64,000 nt of DNA from Solirubrobacteraceae bacterium (GTDB lineage Bacteria > Actinomycetota > Thermoleophilia > Solirubrobacterales > Solirubrobacteraceae): positions 51,218 through 115,217 of the forward strand of contig JAUJOF010000010.1 in assembly GCA_030447785.1 (NCBI GenBank). The letters are read 5' to 3'. The notes under the pieces are model-generated. The model was not told where the DNA came from, did not search any database, and saw only the letters and a program-made list of their open reading frames with translations. Shown here one piece after another: positions 33,193-42,420 of this stretch. The position numbers were made by a program, and so were the translations under genes. Each line of letters starts with the position of its first letter. Position 1 is the stretch's first letter.

Positions 33193-34362
33193 GTGCCCGC
33201 TCGCCGCCGCGCGCCCGACGTCCGCGCCCGCCTGCTGGCCGTCGGCGTGCTCGTCGCCGCCCTGGTCTTCGTCGCCGTTGTGGCGCTGACCTTCGGCGGC
33301 GGGGGGCGAGCCTCCCAGCGTCCGGCGCCCGGCGAGGCTTCCCGGCCCACGCCGGAGCGCGAGGAGGCCGCGGCGCGTAGCGAGCCGGTCGACGACCTCT
33401 CGCTCGACGAGCAGGTCGGCTCGCTGGTCGTGCTGCGCTTCGCGGGCACCACCCTGCCCGACTACGTCGAGCGCATCCTGGGCGACGGCGAGGCGGCCGG
33501 GGTGATCCTCTTCGCCGACAACCTCACCGGCCCCGGGCAGGCACGCGCGCTGACGAAGTCCATCCAGAAGGCCGCGGGCGGCGACGCGCTGATCATGGTC
33601 GACCAGGAGGGTGGCCCGGTGCGCAACCTGCCCTGGCTGGGGCCCGCGCAGGCTCCACCCGACCAGGGCGACCCCGCGGCGGTGCGCGCGACCTCGCGCC
33701 AGGCGGGGCGGGCACTGGCCGAGCAGGGCTTCAACGTGGTGCTCGGCCCGGTGGCCGACGTGCCCTCCGTGCCCGGCTCCGCGCTGGCGGGGCGGGGCTT
33801 TTCCACCGACCCGCAGATCGCCGGCGAGCGCGTCGCCGCCGCGGTGCGCGGTTGGCAGGAGGGCGGTGTGGTCGCCACGCTCAAGCACTTCCCGGGCCTG
33901 GGCGCCGCCACGACCAACACCGACGACGGGCCGGCCACCGTGGAGGGAGGACGCGAGGAGCTTCCCGACCTGGTCGCCTTCCGCGCGGGCCTGAAGGCCG
34001 ACCCCGGGCTGGTGATGCTCAGCAGCGCGCGCTACCCGGGGCTGGACCCCGACATGCTCGCGCTGGTCTCGCCCGTGGTCGTCAGCCTGCTGCGCGACGC
34101 GCTGGGCTTCGACGGCGTGCTGATCACCGACTCGCTGGAGTCCCGCGCGGTGCAGGCGCGCCTGACCGTGGAGGAGGCCGCGGTGGGCAGCGTGGAGGCC
34201 GGCGGCGACATCGCGCTGACCACCGGGCGCGGCTCGTGGATCCGCGTCTTCGAAGCCCTCGGGGACCGCGCCCGCGGCGACGAGGACTTCCGCGCCCGGG
34301 TGCGCGAGTCGGCCGCGCGCGTGCTCGAGCTCAAGCGCTCCGCGGGGCGCGGCGGATCCTGA
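33193..34362 (+). CDS. GH3-family beta-N-acetylhexosaminidase (NagZ-like), membrane-anchored
   Basis: 389 residues. An N-terminal membrane anchor ('LLAVGVLVAALVFVAVVAL') precedes a GH3 TIM barrel with 'LIMVDQEGGPVRNLPW', 'GFNVVLGPVADVPS', 'GVVATLKHFPGLGAATTNTD' (the KHFPG substrate motif and catalytic His loop region) and 'GVLITDSLESRAV' with the nucleophile Asp. It probably removes N-acetylglucosamine from peptidoglycan fragments, outside the membrane given the anchor. The family's usual His in 'KHFPGHG' is Leu here, which deserves note. Confidence 0.87.
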   Translation: MPARRRAPDVRARLLAVGVLVAALVFVAVVALTFGGGGRASQRPAPGEASRPTPEREEAAARSEPVDDLSLDEQVGSLVVLRFAGTTLPDYVERILGDGEAAGVILFADNLTGPGQARALTKSIQKAAGGDALIMVDQEGGPVRNLPWLGPAQAPPDQGDPAAVRATSRQAGRALAEQGFNVVLGPVADVPSVPGSALAGRGFSTDPQIAGERVAAAVRGWQEGGVVATLKHFPGLGAATTNTDDGPATVEGGREELPDLVAFRAGLKADPGLVMLSSARYPGLDPDMLALVSPVVVSLLRDALGFDGVLITDSLESRAVQARLTVEEAAVGSVEAGGDIALTTGRGSWIRVFEALGDRARGDEDFRARVRESAARVLELKRSAGRGGS

Positions 34363-34414
34363 TCTCCCACAGACGAACGCGGTCGCCCACCATAGGCGGA
34401 GTGCGGTGGGGAGA
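34363..34414. terminator. Inverted repeat between convergent genes
   Basis: TCTCCCAC (34363-34370) pairs with GTGGGGAGA (34406-34414) with one bulged base; long loop. Possible bidirectional terminator. Confidence 0.4.
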
Positions 34415-34434
34415 CAGCTCTTAAGTACGCGAGA

Positions 34435-35124
34435 TCAGCTGCCGTCGCCGACCCCGAGCTTGTCCTTCACCTTCTCGACTGTCTGCCTTACGGTCGGCAC
34501 CTTCATCACCGGCTCGTCGCGATAGCCCGTGTCGGACTCGCTGGGCGCGGCGAACGCGATGCCCTCGGTGTACGGCGCTTGCCGGTTCATCAACCACGCC
34601 GCCTGCTGCTCGCCAAACTCCCTGCGCGCCTCCTCGGCCGTCAGCCGTCCCTCGACGATCTCGTGCATCAGGTTCATGGCCAGGAAATTCGCAGCCTCGT
34701 TGTCACATGACGCGATGACCTGTCCGGCGGTCCGGTAGACGATCAGGCTGCCGTCGTACTCGGCGAGTTCTGGCAGCTTCTCGACGGGCACGTCGTAGTT
34801 GAGCGTCTGTGAGATGAAATCCGTATGCGGCGTCGGGAAGTCGTGCGCGGTCTCGTCGCTCGTGACGATCGTGCGCTTCCACGGGCCACTGTCGTGCCAG
34901 ATCAGCAGCGTCGGCGTCGCCTCGTTGGGCAATCCGTAGCGCTCGACCATGTCCTGCGCCATCTTCTTCGGAGCGGGCGGCCAGTTCTCGATGAGAGCGT
35001 CCACGTCGGCCTGTGCGACACGGAAGGCTGCACCCGGTGCGGGTTCATCTCCGCTCGCCGCCTTCTCCTGTCCTGCGCCCGCCTTCGTCTTCGCGACGGT
35101 CTCAACTCGGTCCTTGGGATCCAC
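34435..35124 (-). CDS. Hypothetical cytoplasmic protein, family not recognised
   Basis: 229 residues with no signal or membrane segment. The acidic N-terminal ~35 residues are disordered-looking; the rest has a mixed fold with 'MVERYGLPNEATPTLLIWHD', 'PWKRTIVTSDE' and 'CDNEAANFLAMNLMHEIVEG'. GAGGAGG lies 8 bases before the ATG, so translation is well supported. Base use is slightly less GC-rich than neighbours. I cannot assign a function; it could be an enzyme-like or stress-related protein. The gene is monocistronic between convergent and tandem neighbours. Confidence 0.75.
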   Translation of the reverse strand: MDPKDRVETVAKTKAGAGQEKAASGDEPAPGAAFRVAQADVDALIENWPPAPKKMAQDMVERYGLPNEATPTLLIWHDSGPWKRTIVTSDETAHDFPTPHTDFISQTLNYDVPVEKLPELAEYDGSLIVYRTAGQVIASCDNEAANFLAMNLMHEIVEGRLTAEEARREFGEQQAAWLMNRQAPYTEGIAFAAPSESDTGYRDEPVMKVPTVRQTVEKVKDKLGVGDGS

Positions 35125-35190
35125 GACGCCTCCTCTTCACTATTTCGCCAGCACAGGAGCCCTACCCGGCCACCCGACGGACGCACTCCC

Positions 35191-36492
35191 TCAGCCGCCG
35201 GTGGCGCCGGCGGTTCGCTCGCCTCCCCGGCCCCCGCGCCGCGGGGGCAGGCGCACCGGCAGCTCGGGAAGCGTCCGTCGCTCCGGGCGATCCGCGTCGT
35301 GCGAGCGCCCGACGTATCGCGCGTAGCGCACGCTGAGCGGCGCGGCGGAGACGCCGTGCAGGTAGATGCTCAGCAGGATCGTCCAGGCCGCGATGAGGAA
35401 CACGACCTCCCGACCCGGCACGCCGGCGGCCTCGGCGATGAGCACCGCGTACACGATGGACGCCAGCCCCCGCGGTCCCGCCCACCCCAGGAAGGCCACC
35501 GTGCCCCGGGAGACGCCGCTGCCCACCAGCGCCAGCGCCACGGCGACCGGGCGCACGACGAGCAGGCTCGCGAGCGCATAGGCGACGATCTGCCAGGTGA
35601 GCTCGCCGAGGACGTCGACGACCACGATCGTGCCGAAGAGCAGGAAGGTCAGGAGCGTCAGCAGTTGTCCCTCGGCCTCCGCGAAGACGGTGGTCTGGGG
35701 CAGGAGGGAGCGGGCGGTGCTGCCGACGACCAGGCCGGCGGTGAAGGCGGCGACGAAGCCGTTGCCGCCCACCAGCTCGCTCCCGGCGAAGGCGATCGCC
35801 GCGATGGCGACCGTGGCCAGCCGCTGCGTCGTGGCGGTGGTGAACCCGCTGTCGGCGGCACGCGCCAGGACCCGGCCTCCCAACCCGCCGGCGAGCACGC
35901 CGGCCGCCACCCCGATGCCCACGACCGACAGGAAGAGCCCGACGTAACCCAGCACCGAGCCGGCATCCTCGCGGGCGATGTCGAGCAGGACGGTGATGAA
36001 CGGGACGGCCAGCCCGTCGTTGAGACCGCTCTCCACGTTGAGGGTCTGACGGATCCGGGCGGGCACGGACTCGTTGGTCACGAACGCCTGGCCGAGCGCC
36101 GCGTCGGTGGGCGCCAGCGTCGCCGCCAGCAGCGCGACGGCCGCCACCGGCAGGTCGGGCAGGAGGATCAGGCCCACGCCGGTGCCCACCACGATCGCCA
36201 GGGGGAGCCCGATGACGAGCATCCGCTGGGCGAGCGCGTGATGACGCACCACCGTGCCCAGGTCCATGCGCGACGCGTCCGTGAAGAGCACGACGACGAG
36301 GGCCGCCTCGGCCAGGACACTGACCGCCTCGGTGCTCACGTCGAGGTCCAGGACGCCGAGCACGCCCGGGGCCAGCAGCAGGCCGATGGCCGTGAAGGCC
36401 ATGGGCATGGTCAGCGGCGAGCCCTCCAGTCGGCCGGCGAGCAGGCCGAACGCGAGGATCGCCAGCGCGATCGCCAGGATGGGGCCCTCCAC
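35191..36492 (-). CDS. Monovalent cation:proton antiporter (CPA1/NhaP-like)
   Basis: About 433 residues with 12-13 membrane segments. 'DLPVAAVALLAATLAPTDAALGQAF' and 'ESGLNDGLAVPFITVL' (the ND ion-binding pair) are hallmark CPA1 motifs, and 'FLGWAGPRGLASIVYAVL' is a conserved later helix. It exchanges Na+ or K+ for H+. I prefer the GTG at 36492, which has AAGGGG 6 bases upstream, over the TTG at 36525. Confidence 0.88.
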   Translation of the reverse strand: MEGPILAIALAILAFGLLAGRLEGSPLTMPMAFTAIGLLLAPGVLGVLDLDVSTEAVSVLAEAALVVVLFTDASRMDLGTVVRHHALAQRMLVIGLPLAIVVGTGVGLILLPDLPVAAVALLAATLAPTDAALGQAFVTNESVPARIRQTLNVESGLNDGLAVPFITVLLDIAREDAGSVLGYVGLFLSVVGIGVAAGVLAGGLGGRVLARAADSGFTTATTQRLATVAIAAIAFAGSELVGGNGFVAAFTAGLVVGSTARSLLPQTTVFAEAEGQLLTLLTFLLFGTIVVVDVLGELTWQIVAYALASLLVVRPVAVALALVGSGVSRGTVAFLGWAGPRGLASIVYAVLIAEAAGVPGREVVFLIAAWTILLSIYLHGVSAAPLSVRYARYVGRSHDADRPERRTLPELPVRLPPRRGGRGGERTAGATGG

Positions 36493-36666
36493 CGGCGGCC
36501 CCTTACCCGGCAGGCCGCGTGTCAAGCCCGGCGGCCAGGGCCCGTCGCATCAAGGCGCATCCGGAATCGTCGAGGGCGCGCTGTTGACCTTGTCGCACAA
36601 GAAGGAGTGCTCTGGACGATCGGTCGACGGACGTGTGAACGTGCGCGCGGTGGGTAGGGGCCTTGG
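36493..36666. other. Divergent intergenic region
   Basis: Promoters for the antiporter (minus) and the coiled-coil protein (plus) must lie here. TAGGGG (36655-36660) sits 6 bases before the GTG at 36667, an imperfect leaderless-type box. No other signal seen. Confidence 0.4.
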
Positions 36667-37176
36667 GTGGCCGAAGATCCGACACGCCGGCAGCGAGGCC
36701 CCGCCCCCGGGGATCCGGGACGCGAGCGCGAGATTTACGAGGAGGAGTACGGTCCCGCTCGCGAGGACGCGGTCGAGACCGCGCGCAAGAGCCGCACGCT
36801 GGCCTCGGTGGCCACCGTGCTGGCCGTGCTGGCCGGCGCCGCGGCGGCTGTCGCGATCATCTTCGCCACGGGCGAAGATGACGACGGCCGCAGCGGCGCC
36901 TCGCGCAGCAGCGTGCGCGAGCTGCGCCAGGACGTCGAGAAGCTCGAGCAGCAGGTCGAGGACGCCTCAGAGAGCGAGGAGTCCGTCGACGAGCTCAACA
37001 GCACGGTGGAGCAGCTCGATTCCCGGCTCTCCGAACTCTCCTCCTCCCAGGAGGCGCTCGGCCAGGAGGTCGACGAGCTGTCCAGCCGCGTCGACGAGGT
37101 CGCCGAGCAGGCCCAGCAGAGCGGGTCGGACAGCGGCGGATCCACAGGCACCGACGAGGGGACCACCACGCCGTAG
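36667..37176 (+). CDS. Single-pass membrane protein with extracellular coiled coil
   Basis: 169 residues. An acidic cytoplasmic N-terminus (~45 residues), one membrane helix ('LASVATVLAVLAGAAAAVAI'), then a ~95-residue heptad-rich coiled coil ('VRELRQDVEKLEQQVEDASE') and a Ser/Gly/Thr tail. No enzyme motif. Probably an oligomeric envelope scaffold; function unknown. Confidence 0.75.
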   Translation: MAEDPTRRQRGPAPGDPGREREIYEEEYGPAREDAVETARKSRTLASVATVLAVLAGAAAAVAIIFATGEDDDGRSGASRSSVRELRQDVEKLEQQVEDASESEESVDELNSTVEQLDSRLSELSSSQEALGQEVDELSSRVDEVAEQAQQSGSDSGGSTGTDEGTTTP

Positions 37177-37212
37177 GCGCATCGGGACCTTTGCCCTGGA
37201 CTGCGGTCCTCG

Positions 37213-37833
37213 TCATCCGCGTCTCGACGGCCCGCTCGCCGCGACCGCGAAGCGCCACAGGAAGGCGCAACCGATCAGCGCGAAGGCCCGCTGGCCGATG
37301 CCCGGCGCGTCGGCCTCCAGTGCCACCAGGATGGGCACGACCGCCAGCAGGGCGAGGGCCAGCAGCGCGAGGACCACCCGGTAGCGCGCGCCGGGAAGCA
37401 GTCGCGCGCTGGCCACCGCGGCCACCAGCGAGCCGAGGAAGAGGCCCAGTGTGCCCAGGTCGTGCAGGAGCCCCTCCAGCGTGCGCGCCCGGCCGGGCGG
37501 CAGCTCACCGGCGATGGTCTGGGTGGCGAAGACGGCGGCCATCAGCGTGCCCGCCGCCGCCACCCCCAGCGCCGCGGCGGTGAGCCCGCCGGCCAGCGGA
37601 CGCGGTTTGGCCGGGCGCGTGCGCGCCCGCCAGGCCAGCAGCGCGCCGGCGCCCAGCGCGAGCGCCCAGGCCACGAAGGCGATGACCTGCAGGGCTGCCG
37701 TGGGGCCCTTGGCGTACTCGGAGATGAAGTGCTCGGCCGGGGGCAGGTCGTCCCAGCGCAGCGGGTGCTGGACGGCGACCGCCACCAGGAAGACGGCCAG
37801 GCCGCCGACGACCACCCGCCGCAGGGCGATCAC
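37213..37833 (-). CDS. DUF998-family membrane protein
   Basis: About 206 residues with six hydrophobic helices, starting 'IALRRVVVGGLAVFLVAVAV'. 'HFISEYAKGPTAALQVIAFV' (SEYA motif) and 'LHDLGTLGLFLGSLVAAVAS' (LHD motif) fit DUF998, a family of six-helix proteins of unknown role. The GTG at 37833 is the likely start. It lies 44 bases downstream of the fbpB stop on the same strand and may be read through from it. Confidence 0.75.
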   Translation of the reverse strand: MIALRRVVVGGLAVFLVAVAVQHPLRWDDLPPAEHFISEYAKGPTAALQVIAFVAWALALGAGALLAWRARTRPAKPRPLAGGLTAAALGVAAAGTLMAAVFATQTIAGELPPGRARTLEGLLHDLGTLGLFLGSLVAAVASARLLPGARYRVVLALLALALLAVVPILVALEADAPGIGQRAFALIGCAFLWRFAVAASGPSRRG

Positions 37834-37877
37834 GGATGCCGGAGGCGAGCCCCAAATGGCGAGGGCGACACGCGCTC

Positions 37878-39545
37878 CTAGCGCTCTGGGGTCGCCGAGG
37901 ACCAGCCGTCGCGCCGCGAGAGGCGGATGAGCAGGATGACCGGGATCAGGCTGACCGCGACGATGAGCAGCGCGGGCAGCGCGGCGGTGTCGAAGCGCGA
38001 GTCCTTGGTGGCCTCCCACACGGTGATGGCCAGCGTGTCGCCGCCCAGCGGGCGTAGCAGCGCGGTGGCCGGCAGCTCCTTCATCACCTCGACGACCACC
38101 AGCAGCGCCGCGGTGAGGATGCCCGGCCACAGCAGCGGGAGGTGCACGTCGGCCAGCACCCGCGCGCGGTCGGCGCCCAGCGCGCGCGCGGCGTCGTCCA
38201 GGCTCGGGCTGATGCGCCCCATCCGCGACTCCATGGCGAAGAAGGCCAGCGCGTGGAAGCGCACGACGTAGGCGATCACCAGGCCGAGGATCGTGCCCGT
38301 GAACAGCAGGCCGAGGTCCAGGCCCAGCAGGCCGCCGGCGGCGTCACCCAGGCGGCGGTCGAGCCACACCAGCGGCACGTAGACCGCCACCGCGATCACC
38401 GTGCCCGGCACGGCGTAGCCCACGGCGGCCAGGCGCGCGGCCACCCGCCCCAGGCGCGAGGGCTGCGCGCGCTGGCCGTAGGCCACCACCGTCGAGGTCA
38501 GCACCGCGATGAGGGCGGCCACCGCCGCCAGCAGCAGCGTGTTGAGGGCCGCGCCGGCCAGCTCGCTGCCCAGGGTGCCGTCGACGATCGTCTCCAGCGC
38601 CCAGGCGCCCAGCTGCACCACCGGGACGACGAACACGACGCCCAGCAGCAGGCAGGGCAGCGCGGGCGCGAGCGCGGCGCGCCAGCCGCGCAGGCGCAGC
38701 GGGATCGCGGCGTCGCCGCGCGCGAGCGCCTGGTGGTAGCGCGCGCGGCCGCGCAGCAGGCGCTCGAGGGCCACCATGCTCAGCGCCAGGCCGACGAGCA
38801 CGGTGGCCAGCTGCAGCGCGGCGGCCTGGTCGAAGGCGCCGTACCAGACGCGGTAGATCGCCGAGGTCAGCGCCGGGACGCCCAGCAGGTTGACCGCGCC
38901 GAAGTCGGCCAGCGCCTCCATGACCGCCAGCGCGGCGCCGGCGGCCAGGGCGGGGCGGGCCAGCGGCAGCGCGACGCGCCGCACCGCCTGGCCGTAGGTG
39001 CGCCCCAGGCTGCGCGCGGCCTCCATGCTCTGGCGCGACTGGCCCAGGAACGCGCTGCGCCCCAGCACGTAGACGTAGGGATAGAGGACGGCACTCAGCA
39101 CCGCGATGGCCCCCGCGGGCCCGCGCAGGCCCGGCAGCGTCAGCCCGTCGCCGAACAGGCTGGTCTGCAGCGGGTTGGCCAACCCGTACTGGCCCAGCAG
39201 CACGAAGACCAGCACGTAGGCGGGCATGGCCATGGGCAGCACCAGCGCCCAGTCCAGCCAGCGCCGGCCGGGGAAGTCATAGAAGGAGACCAGCACCGCC
39301 AGGCCGCCGCCCACCACCAGCGTGCCGGTGCCCACCCCGAGGGCCAGCAGCAGGCTGTTGGCCAGCGCCGTGGGCAGCAGCGTCGCGGCGATCTGGTCGA
39401 AGGCCTCGCCCGCGAGGATGAAGCTCGCCGGCAGGGCGGCCAGTGGGCCGGCCACCGCGAGGGCGACGAGGACGCCCAGCGCAGCCCAGCCGGGCACGCG
39501 CGGCCAGCGCCGCGCGGCGGCCCGCCGCCCGGCGGGCCGGATCAC
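37878..39545 (-). CDS. fbpB: Ferric iron ABC transporter permease (fused two-domain)
   Basis: 555 residues with ~12 membrane helices in two homologous halves, each holding the permease EAA loop: 'EAARSLGRTYGQAVRRVALP' and 'DAARALGADRARVLADVHLP'. This duplicated layout is typical of FbpB/SfuB permeases for Fe3+. The GTG start overlaps the fbpA stop (GTGA). A much longer frame that runs on through fbpA is a coincidence of high GC. Confidence 0.9.
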   Translation of the reverse strand: MIRPAGRRAAARRWPRVPGWAALGVLVALAVAGPLAALPASFILAGEAFDQIAATLLPTALANSLLLALGVGTGTLVVGGGLAVLVSFYDFPGRRWLDWALVLPMAMPAYVLVFVLLGQYGLANPLQTSLFGDGLTLPGLRGPAGAIAVLSAVLYPYVYVLGRSAFLGQSRQSMEAARSLGRTYGQAVRRVALPLARPALAAGAALAVMEALADFGAVNLLGVPALTSAIYRVWYGAFDQAAALQLATVLVGLALSMVALERLLRGRARYHQALARGDAAIPLRLRGWRAALAPALPCLLLGVVFVVPVVQLGAWALETIVDGTLGSELAGAALNTLLLAAVAALIAVLTSTVVAYGQRAQPSRLGRVAARLAAVGYAVPGTVIAVAVYVPLVWLDRRLGDAAGGLLGLDLGLLFTGTILGLVIAYVVRFHALAFFAMESRMGRISPSLDDAARALGADRARVLADVHLPLLWPGILTAALLVVVEVMKELPATALLRPLGGDTLAITVWEATKDSRFDTAALPALLIVAVSLIPVILLIRLSRRDGWSSATPER

Positions 39546-40666
39546 TCCCAACCGACCTCCAGCATCAGCGTGACCGCCTCGTCGAGCAGCGGCCCGGCCT
39601 GCTCCACGGCGATCGGGTCGAGCTTGACGTCGGCCCAGTCGCGGATGTGCGGGGCGGGCGGGACGTCGGGGTTGGCGGCGAACTCGCTGCCCTCGGTGAT
39701 CTGTCGCTGCGCGTCGACCGCCGTGAGGTGCTCCATCAGCCTCACCGCGTTGACGTCGGTGTTCGACCAGCGCACCAGGCCCACGCCCGAGACGTTGGTG
39801 TGCGCTCCGGCGCCGTCCTGGTCGGGCCAGGCGGGGCGCACGGGAAAGTCGGGGTCCTCCTTCAGCGCGCGGCCCAGGTAGTAGTGGTTGCTCAGCCCGA
39901 CCTGGCAGTCGCCGGCGGCCATGACCGCCAGCAGCTCGCCGTCGGAGCCGAGGATCTGCGGGTCGTTGGCCATCCACGAGCGCAGCAGCGCGCGCGTGGC
40001 CTCCATCCCGCGCTTGGCGATCATGTCGGCCACCAGCGACTGGTTGTATTCGCTGGTGGAGGTGCGCAGGCAGGTGCGTCCCCTGAAGCGCGGGTCGCCC
40101 AAGGCCGCGAGGCTGGCCACCGCGCCCTCGGGCAGGGCGGTGGAGACGACGGGTGTGCGGATGCGGGTGCTCAGCGCCCACCACGCGCCCTGGGGGTCGT
40201 GCAGGCGGCCGGGGATGTTGGCCTTCAGCGTGGGAGTGGAGACCTCGTCGAGCAGGCCGGCCTCCTCGGCACGCCACAGGTTCGCCAGGTCGGTGGTCAC
40301 CAGCAGATCGGCCGGCGTGTCCTCTCCCTCGCGGCGCAGGCGCTCGAACAGCTCGGGCGCGGTGCCCCCGCGCAGCTCGACCTCGATGCCCGTCTTGGCC
40401 TCGAAGTCCTCGAAGGCGTCCTCGTCGCCGTAGTGCGAGCGCCCGTTGTAGACGACCACGCGCGCATCGGGATCGCCGCCCAGCGCCTGCGCCGAGGCAC
40501 CCTCGCGCGAGGCGCCCGCAGGGTCGTTGGGACCCTCGCCGGCCGCGAGGCTCGCGTCGCCGTTGCCGCCACCGGAGACGGCCAGCGCGAGGCCCAGCAC
40601 CAGGACGAGCAGGGCCACGGCACCCAGGGCGATGGGCCAGCGCCGGCGGATCAGGCTCGCGAGCAT
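39542..40666 (-). CDS. fbpA: Ferric iron ABC transporter substrate-binding protein
   Basis: 374 residues with an N-terminal membrane anchor ('PIALGAVALLVLVLGLALAV') instead of a cleaved signal. Then 'RVVVYNGRSHYGDEDAFEDF', 'GIEVELRGGTAPELFERLRR', 'STSEYNQSLVADMI' and 'QVGLSNHYYLGRAL'; the paired Tyr ('NHYY') is the usual Fe3+ ligand site of FbpA/FutA proteins. GGAAGG lies 8 bases before the ATG. It forms an operon with fbpB and is divergent from fbpC. Confidence 0.9.
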   Translation of the reverse strand: MLASLIRRRWPIALGAVALLVLVLGLALAVSGGGNGDASLAAGEGPNDPAGASREGASAQALGGDPDARVVVYNGRSHYGDEDAFEDFEAKTGIEVELRGGTAPELFERLRREGEDTPADLLVTTDLANLWRAEEAGLLDEVSTPTLKANIPGRLHDPQGAWWALSTRIRTPVVSTALPEGAVASLAALGDPRFRGRTCLRTSTSEYNQSLVADMIAKRGMEATRALLRSWMANDPQILGSDGELLAVMAAGDCQVGLSNHYYLGRALKEDPDFPVRPAWPDQDGAGAHTNVSGVGLVRWSNTDVNAVRLMEHLTAVDAQRQITEGSEFAANPDVPPAPHIRDWADVKLDPIAVEQAGPLLDEAVTLMLEVGWE

Positions 40667-40750
40667 GGGGTCGACCTTCCGGTTTCGGGGGTGGGAAGTG
40701 GGCGGCGGCCTTGCGCGCTAGCGTTCCTGCGCGCCGGGCCCCGCAGTGTC

Positions 40751-40764
40751 TTAGGGTAACCAAA
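40751..40764 (+). promoter_or_regulatory. -10 box and DtxR-like palindrome at the fbpC start
   Basis: TTAGGGTAACCAAA, one base off TTAGG-N4-CCTAA, touching the ATG. The embedded TAGGGT (40752-40757) lies 6 bases before the ATG. It may serve both as leaderless -10 element and as an iron-responsive repressor site. Confidence 0.5.
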
Positions 40765-41798
40765 TGCACGCGACACCACCTGCGATCGAGGCGACCGGCG
40801 TGGAGAAGGCCTTCGGCGCCACGCGCGCCGTGGCGGGGGCGAGCCTGCGGGTCGATCGCGGACAGCTCGTCGCCCTGCTGGGGCCCAGCGGCTCGGGTAA
40901 GACGACGCTGCTGCGCACGATCGCGGGATTCGAGGCTCCCGACGCGGGGACGGTGCTCATCGGCGGGCGCCACGTGGCCGGCGAGGGCACGTGGGAGGAG
41001 CCCGACCGCCGGCGCATCGGGATGGTCTTCCAGGACGGCGCCCTCTTCCCGCACCTGTCGGTCTCGGGCAACGTGGGCTTCGGCGGCCCGCGGGCGGGCC
41101 GCGTGGAGGAGTGCCTGGAGCTTGTCGGCCTGGGTGAGCGGGCCGGGGACTACCCGCACGAGCTGTCGGGCGGCGAGCGCCAGCGCATCGCGCTGGCGCG
41201 CGCGCTGGCGCCCGAGCCCGAGGTCGTCCTCCTCGACGAGCCGTTCACCTCCCTGGACGCGGCGCTGCGCGAGGAGCTGCGCGAGGAGGTCGCCACGATC
41301 CTGCGCGAGGCGGGCGCCAGCGCCCTGCTGGTCACCCACGACCAGGAGGAGGCGCTGTCACTGGCCGACGTGGTCGCGGTCATGCGCGACGGGCGCATCG
41401 AGCAGGCGGGCACTCCCGAGGAGGTCTACGGCCGTCCGACCTCGCGCTGGGTCGCCGAGTTCCTGGGCGACGCCGACGTGGTGCCGGGCAGGGCGGCCGA
41501 AGGGGTCGTCGACTGCGAGCTGGGGCGCTTCCCGGCCGACCGCGCGCTGCAGGGCACCGTCGAGGTCGTGCTGCGCCCCGAGTCGGTGACCATCGGCGCC
41601 GGCGGCGGCCCGGCCGATGCGGCGCACGCACTGGTGGCCGGGCGCTCGTTCTACGGCCACGACCAGCTCGTGCGCCTCGAGCTGCCCAGCGGCCTGCGCC
41701 TGCGCAGCCGCAGCCTGGGCTTCCCGGCCTGGCACGCCGGGGATCGCGTGCGGGTGTGGGTCGACGGGCCGGTCAACGTGCTCGCGTGCGAGCGCTGA
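40764..41798 (+). CDS. fbpC: Ferric iron ABC transporter ATP-binding protein
   Basis: 344 residues. Walker A 'LLGPSGSGKTTLLRTIAGF', signature 'HELSGGERQRIALARAL', Walker B 'VVLLDEPFTSLD' and the switch His 'LLVTHDQEEALSLADVVAV'. The C-terminal ~110 residues form a TOBE-like regulatory domain ('LRPESVTIGAGGG', 'FYGHDQLVRLELPSG'). It energises FbpAB, which lie divergently upstream. The 3' end overlaps the DUF488 gene by 13 bases. Confidence 0.92.
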   Translation: MHATPPAIEATGVEKAFGATRAVAGASLRVDRGQLVALLGPSGSGKTTLLRTIAGFEAPDAGTVLIGGRHVAGEGTWEEPDRRRIGMVFQDGALFPHLSVSGNVGFGGPRAGRVEECLELVGLGERAGDYPHELSGGERQRIALARALAPEPEVVLLDEPFTSLDAALREELREEVATILREAGASALLVTHDQEEALSLADVVAVMRDGRIEQAGTPEEVYGRPTSRWVAEFLGDADVVPGRAAEGVVDCELGRFPADRALQGTVEVVLRPESVTIGAGGGPADAAHALVAGRSFYGHDQLVRLELPSGLRLRSRSLGFPAWHAGDRVRVWVDGPVNVLACER

Positions 41799-42364
41799 CC
41801 GTCGGGCACTCGACGCACGCGCCGGGCGACTTCCTGGCCCTGCTGGACGGCGCGGGCGTGCGGGCGCTGGCCGACGTGCGCCGCTTTCCCGGCTCGCGGC
41901 GCCATCCCCATTTCGGCCGCGAGGCGCTCGCGGGCGCGCTGGCCGAGGCGGGGATAGCCTACGAGCACCTGCCCGAGTTGGGCGGCCGGCGCGATCCCGC
42001 GCCCGACAGCCCCAACGCCGGCTGGCAGGTCGCAAGCTTCCGCGGCTATGCCGACCACCTGCGCAGCGAGGAGTTCGCCGCGGGGCGCGCGCGGCTCGAG
42101 GCGCTCGTGGAGCGCACCCGCGATGGCGGCCAGGCACCTCCGCCCGGGGGTTTCGCTCCGCTCCTGACCGCGATCATGTGCGCCGAAGCGCAGTGGTGGC
42201 GCTGCCACCGGCGCCTGGTGGCCGACGTCATGGTGCTGGCGGGGCACGACGTGGCCCACCTGATGCCCGACGGGCGCCTGGTCGAGCACGAGCCGCCGCC
42301 CTTCGCGGTGCGCGGCGAGGACGGTCTGCCGCTGTACCCCGGGCAGCTGGAGCTGGGGACGTGA
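41786..42364 (+). CDS. DUF488 family protein
   Basis: 192 residues starting at the GTG inside the end of fbpC. 'LTVGHSTHAPGDFLALL', 'ALADVRRFPGSRRHPHFGR', 'AYEHLPELGGRR' and 'TAIMCAEAQWWRCHRRLVAD' are the family motifs, including a conserved Cys/Arg pair. Function unknown; possibly nucleic-acid or nucleotide related. Just before 'TAIMCAE' there is an unusual Pro/Gly insertion ('GGQAPPPGGFAPLL') encoded by a GC-rich segment resembling intergenic repeats. The stop overlaps the next GTG (GTGA). Confidence 0.82.
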   Translation: MRALTVGHSTHAPGDFLALLDGAGVRALADVRRFPGSRRHPHFGREALAGALAEAGIAYEHLPELGGRRDPAPDSPNAGWQVASFRGYADHLRSEEFAAGRARLEALVERTRDGGQAPPPGGFAPLLTAIMCAEAQWWRCHRRLVADVMVLAGHDVAHLMPDGRLVEHEPPPFAVRGEDGLPLYPGQLELGT

Positions 42365-42420
42365 GCGCGCCGCGCACGGCCCTCGCCGTGGCGGGCGCGG
42401 AGCCGGAGGCGTCGCTGTGA
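42361..42420 (+). CDS. 19-residue ORF resembling the N-terminus of the next gene
   Basis: GTG start overlapping the DUF488 stop, and TGA overlapping the flippase GTG (GTGA at both ends). The peptide 'MSAPRTALAVAGAEPEASL' is clearly similar to the flippase start 'MSSPRVALTVAGESGVSA'. It is either a coupling peptide or the stub of a deleted neighbour (the tail PEAS-L is how some GT2 enzymes begin). Too short to be sure it is a gene. Confidence 0.4.
   Translation: MSAPRTALAVAGAEPEASL

Noticed and set aside
31465..33888. 807-codon minus-strand ORF
   Set aside because: Covers two well supported plus-strand genes (surface protein and GH3) and lacks any family signature.
37878..41339. 1153-codon frame suggesting a giant permease fusion
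   Set aside because: Only the part below 39545 is a permease. The rest is out of frame with fbpA and antisense to fbpC.
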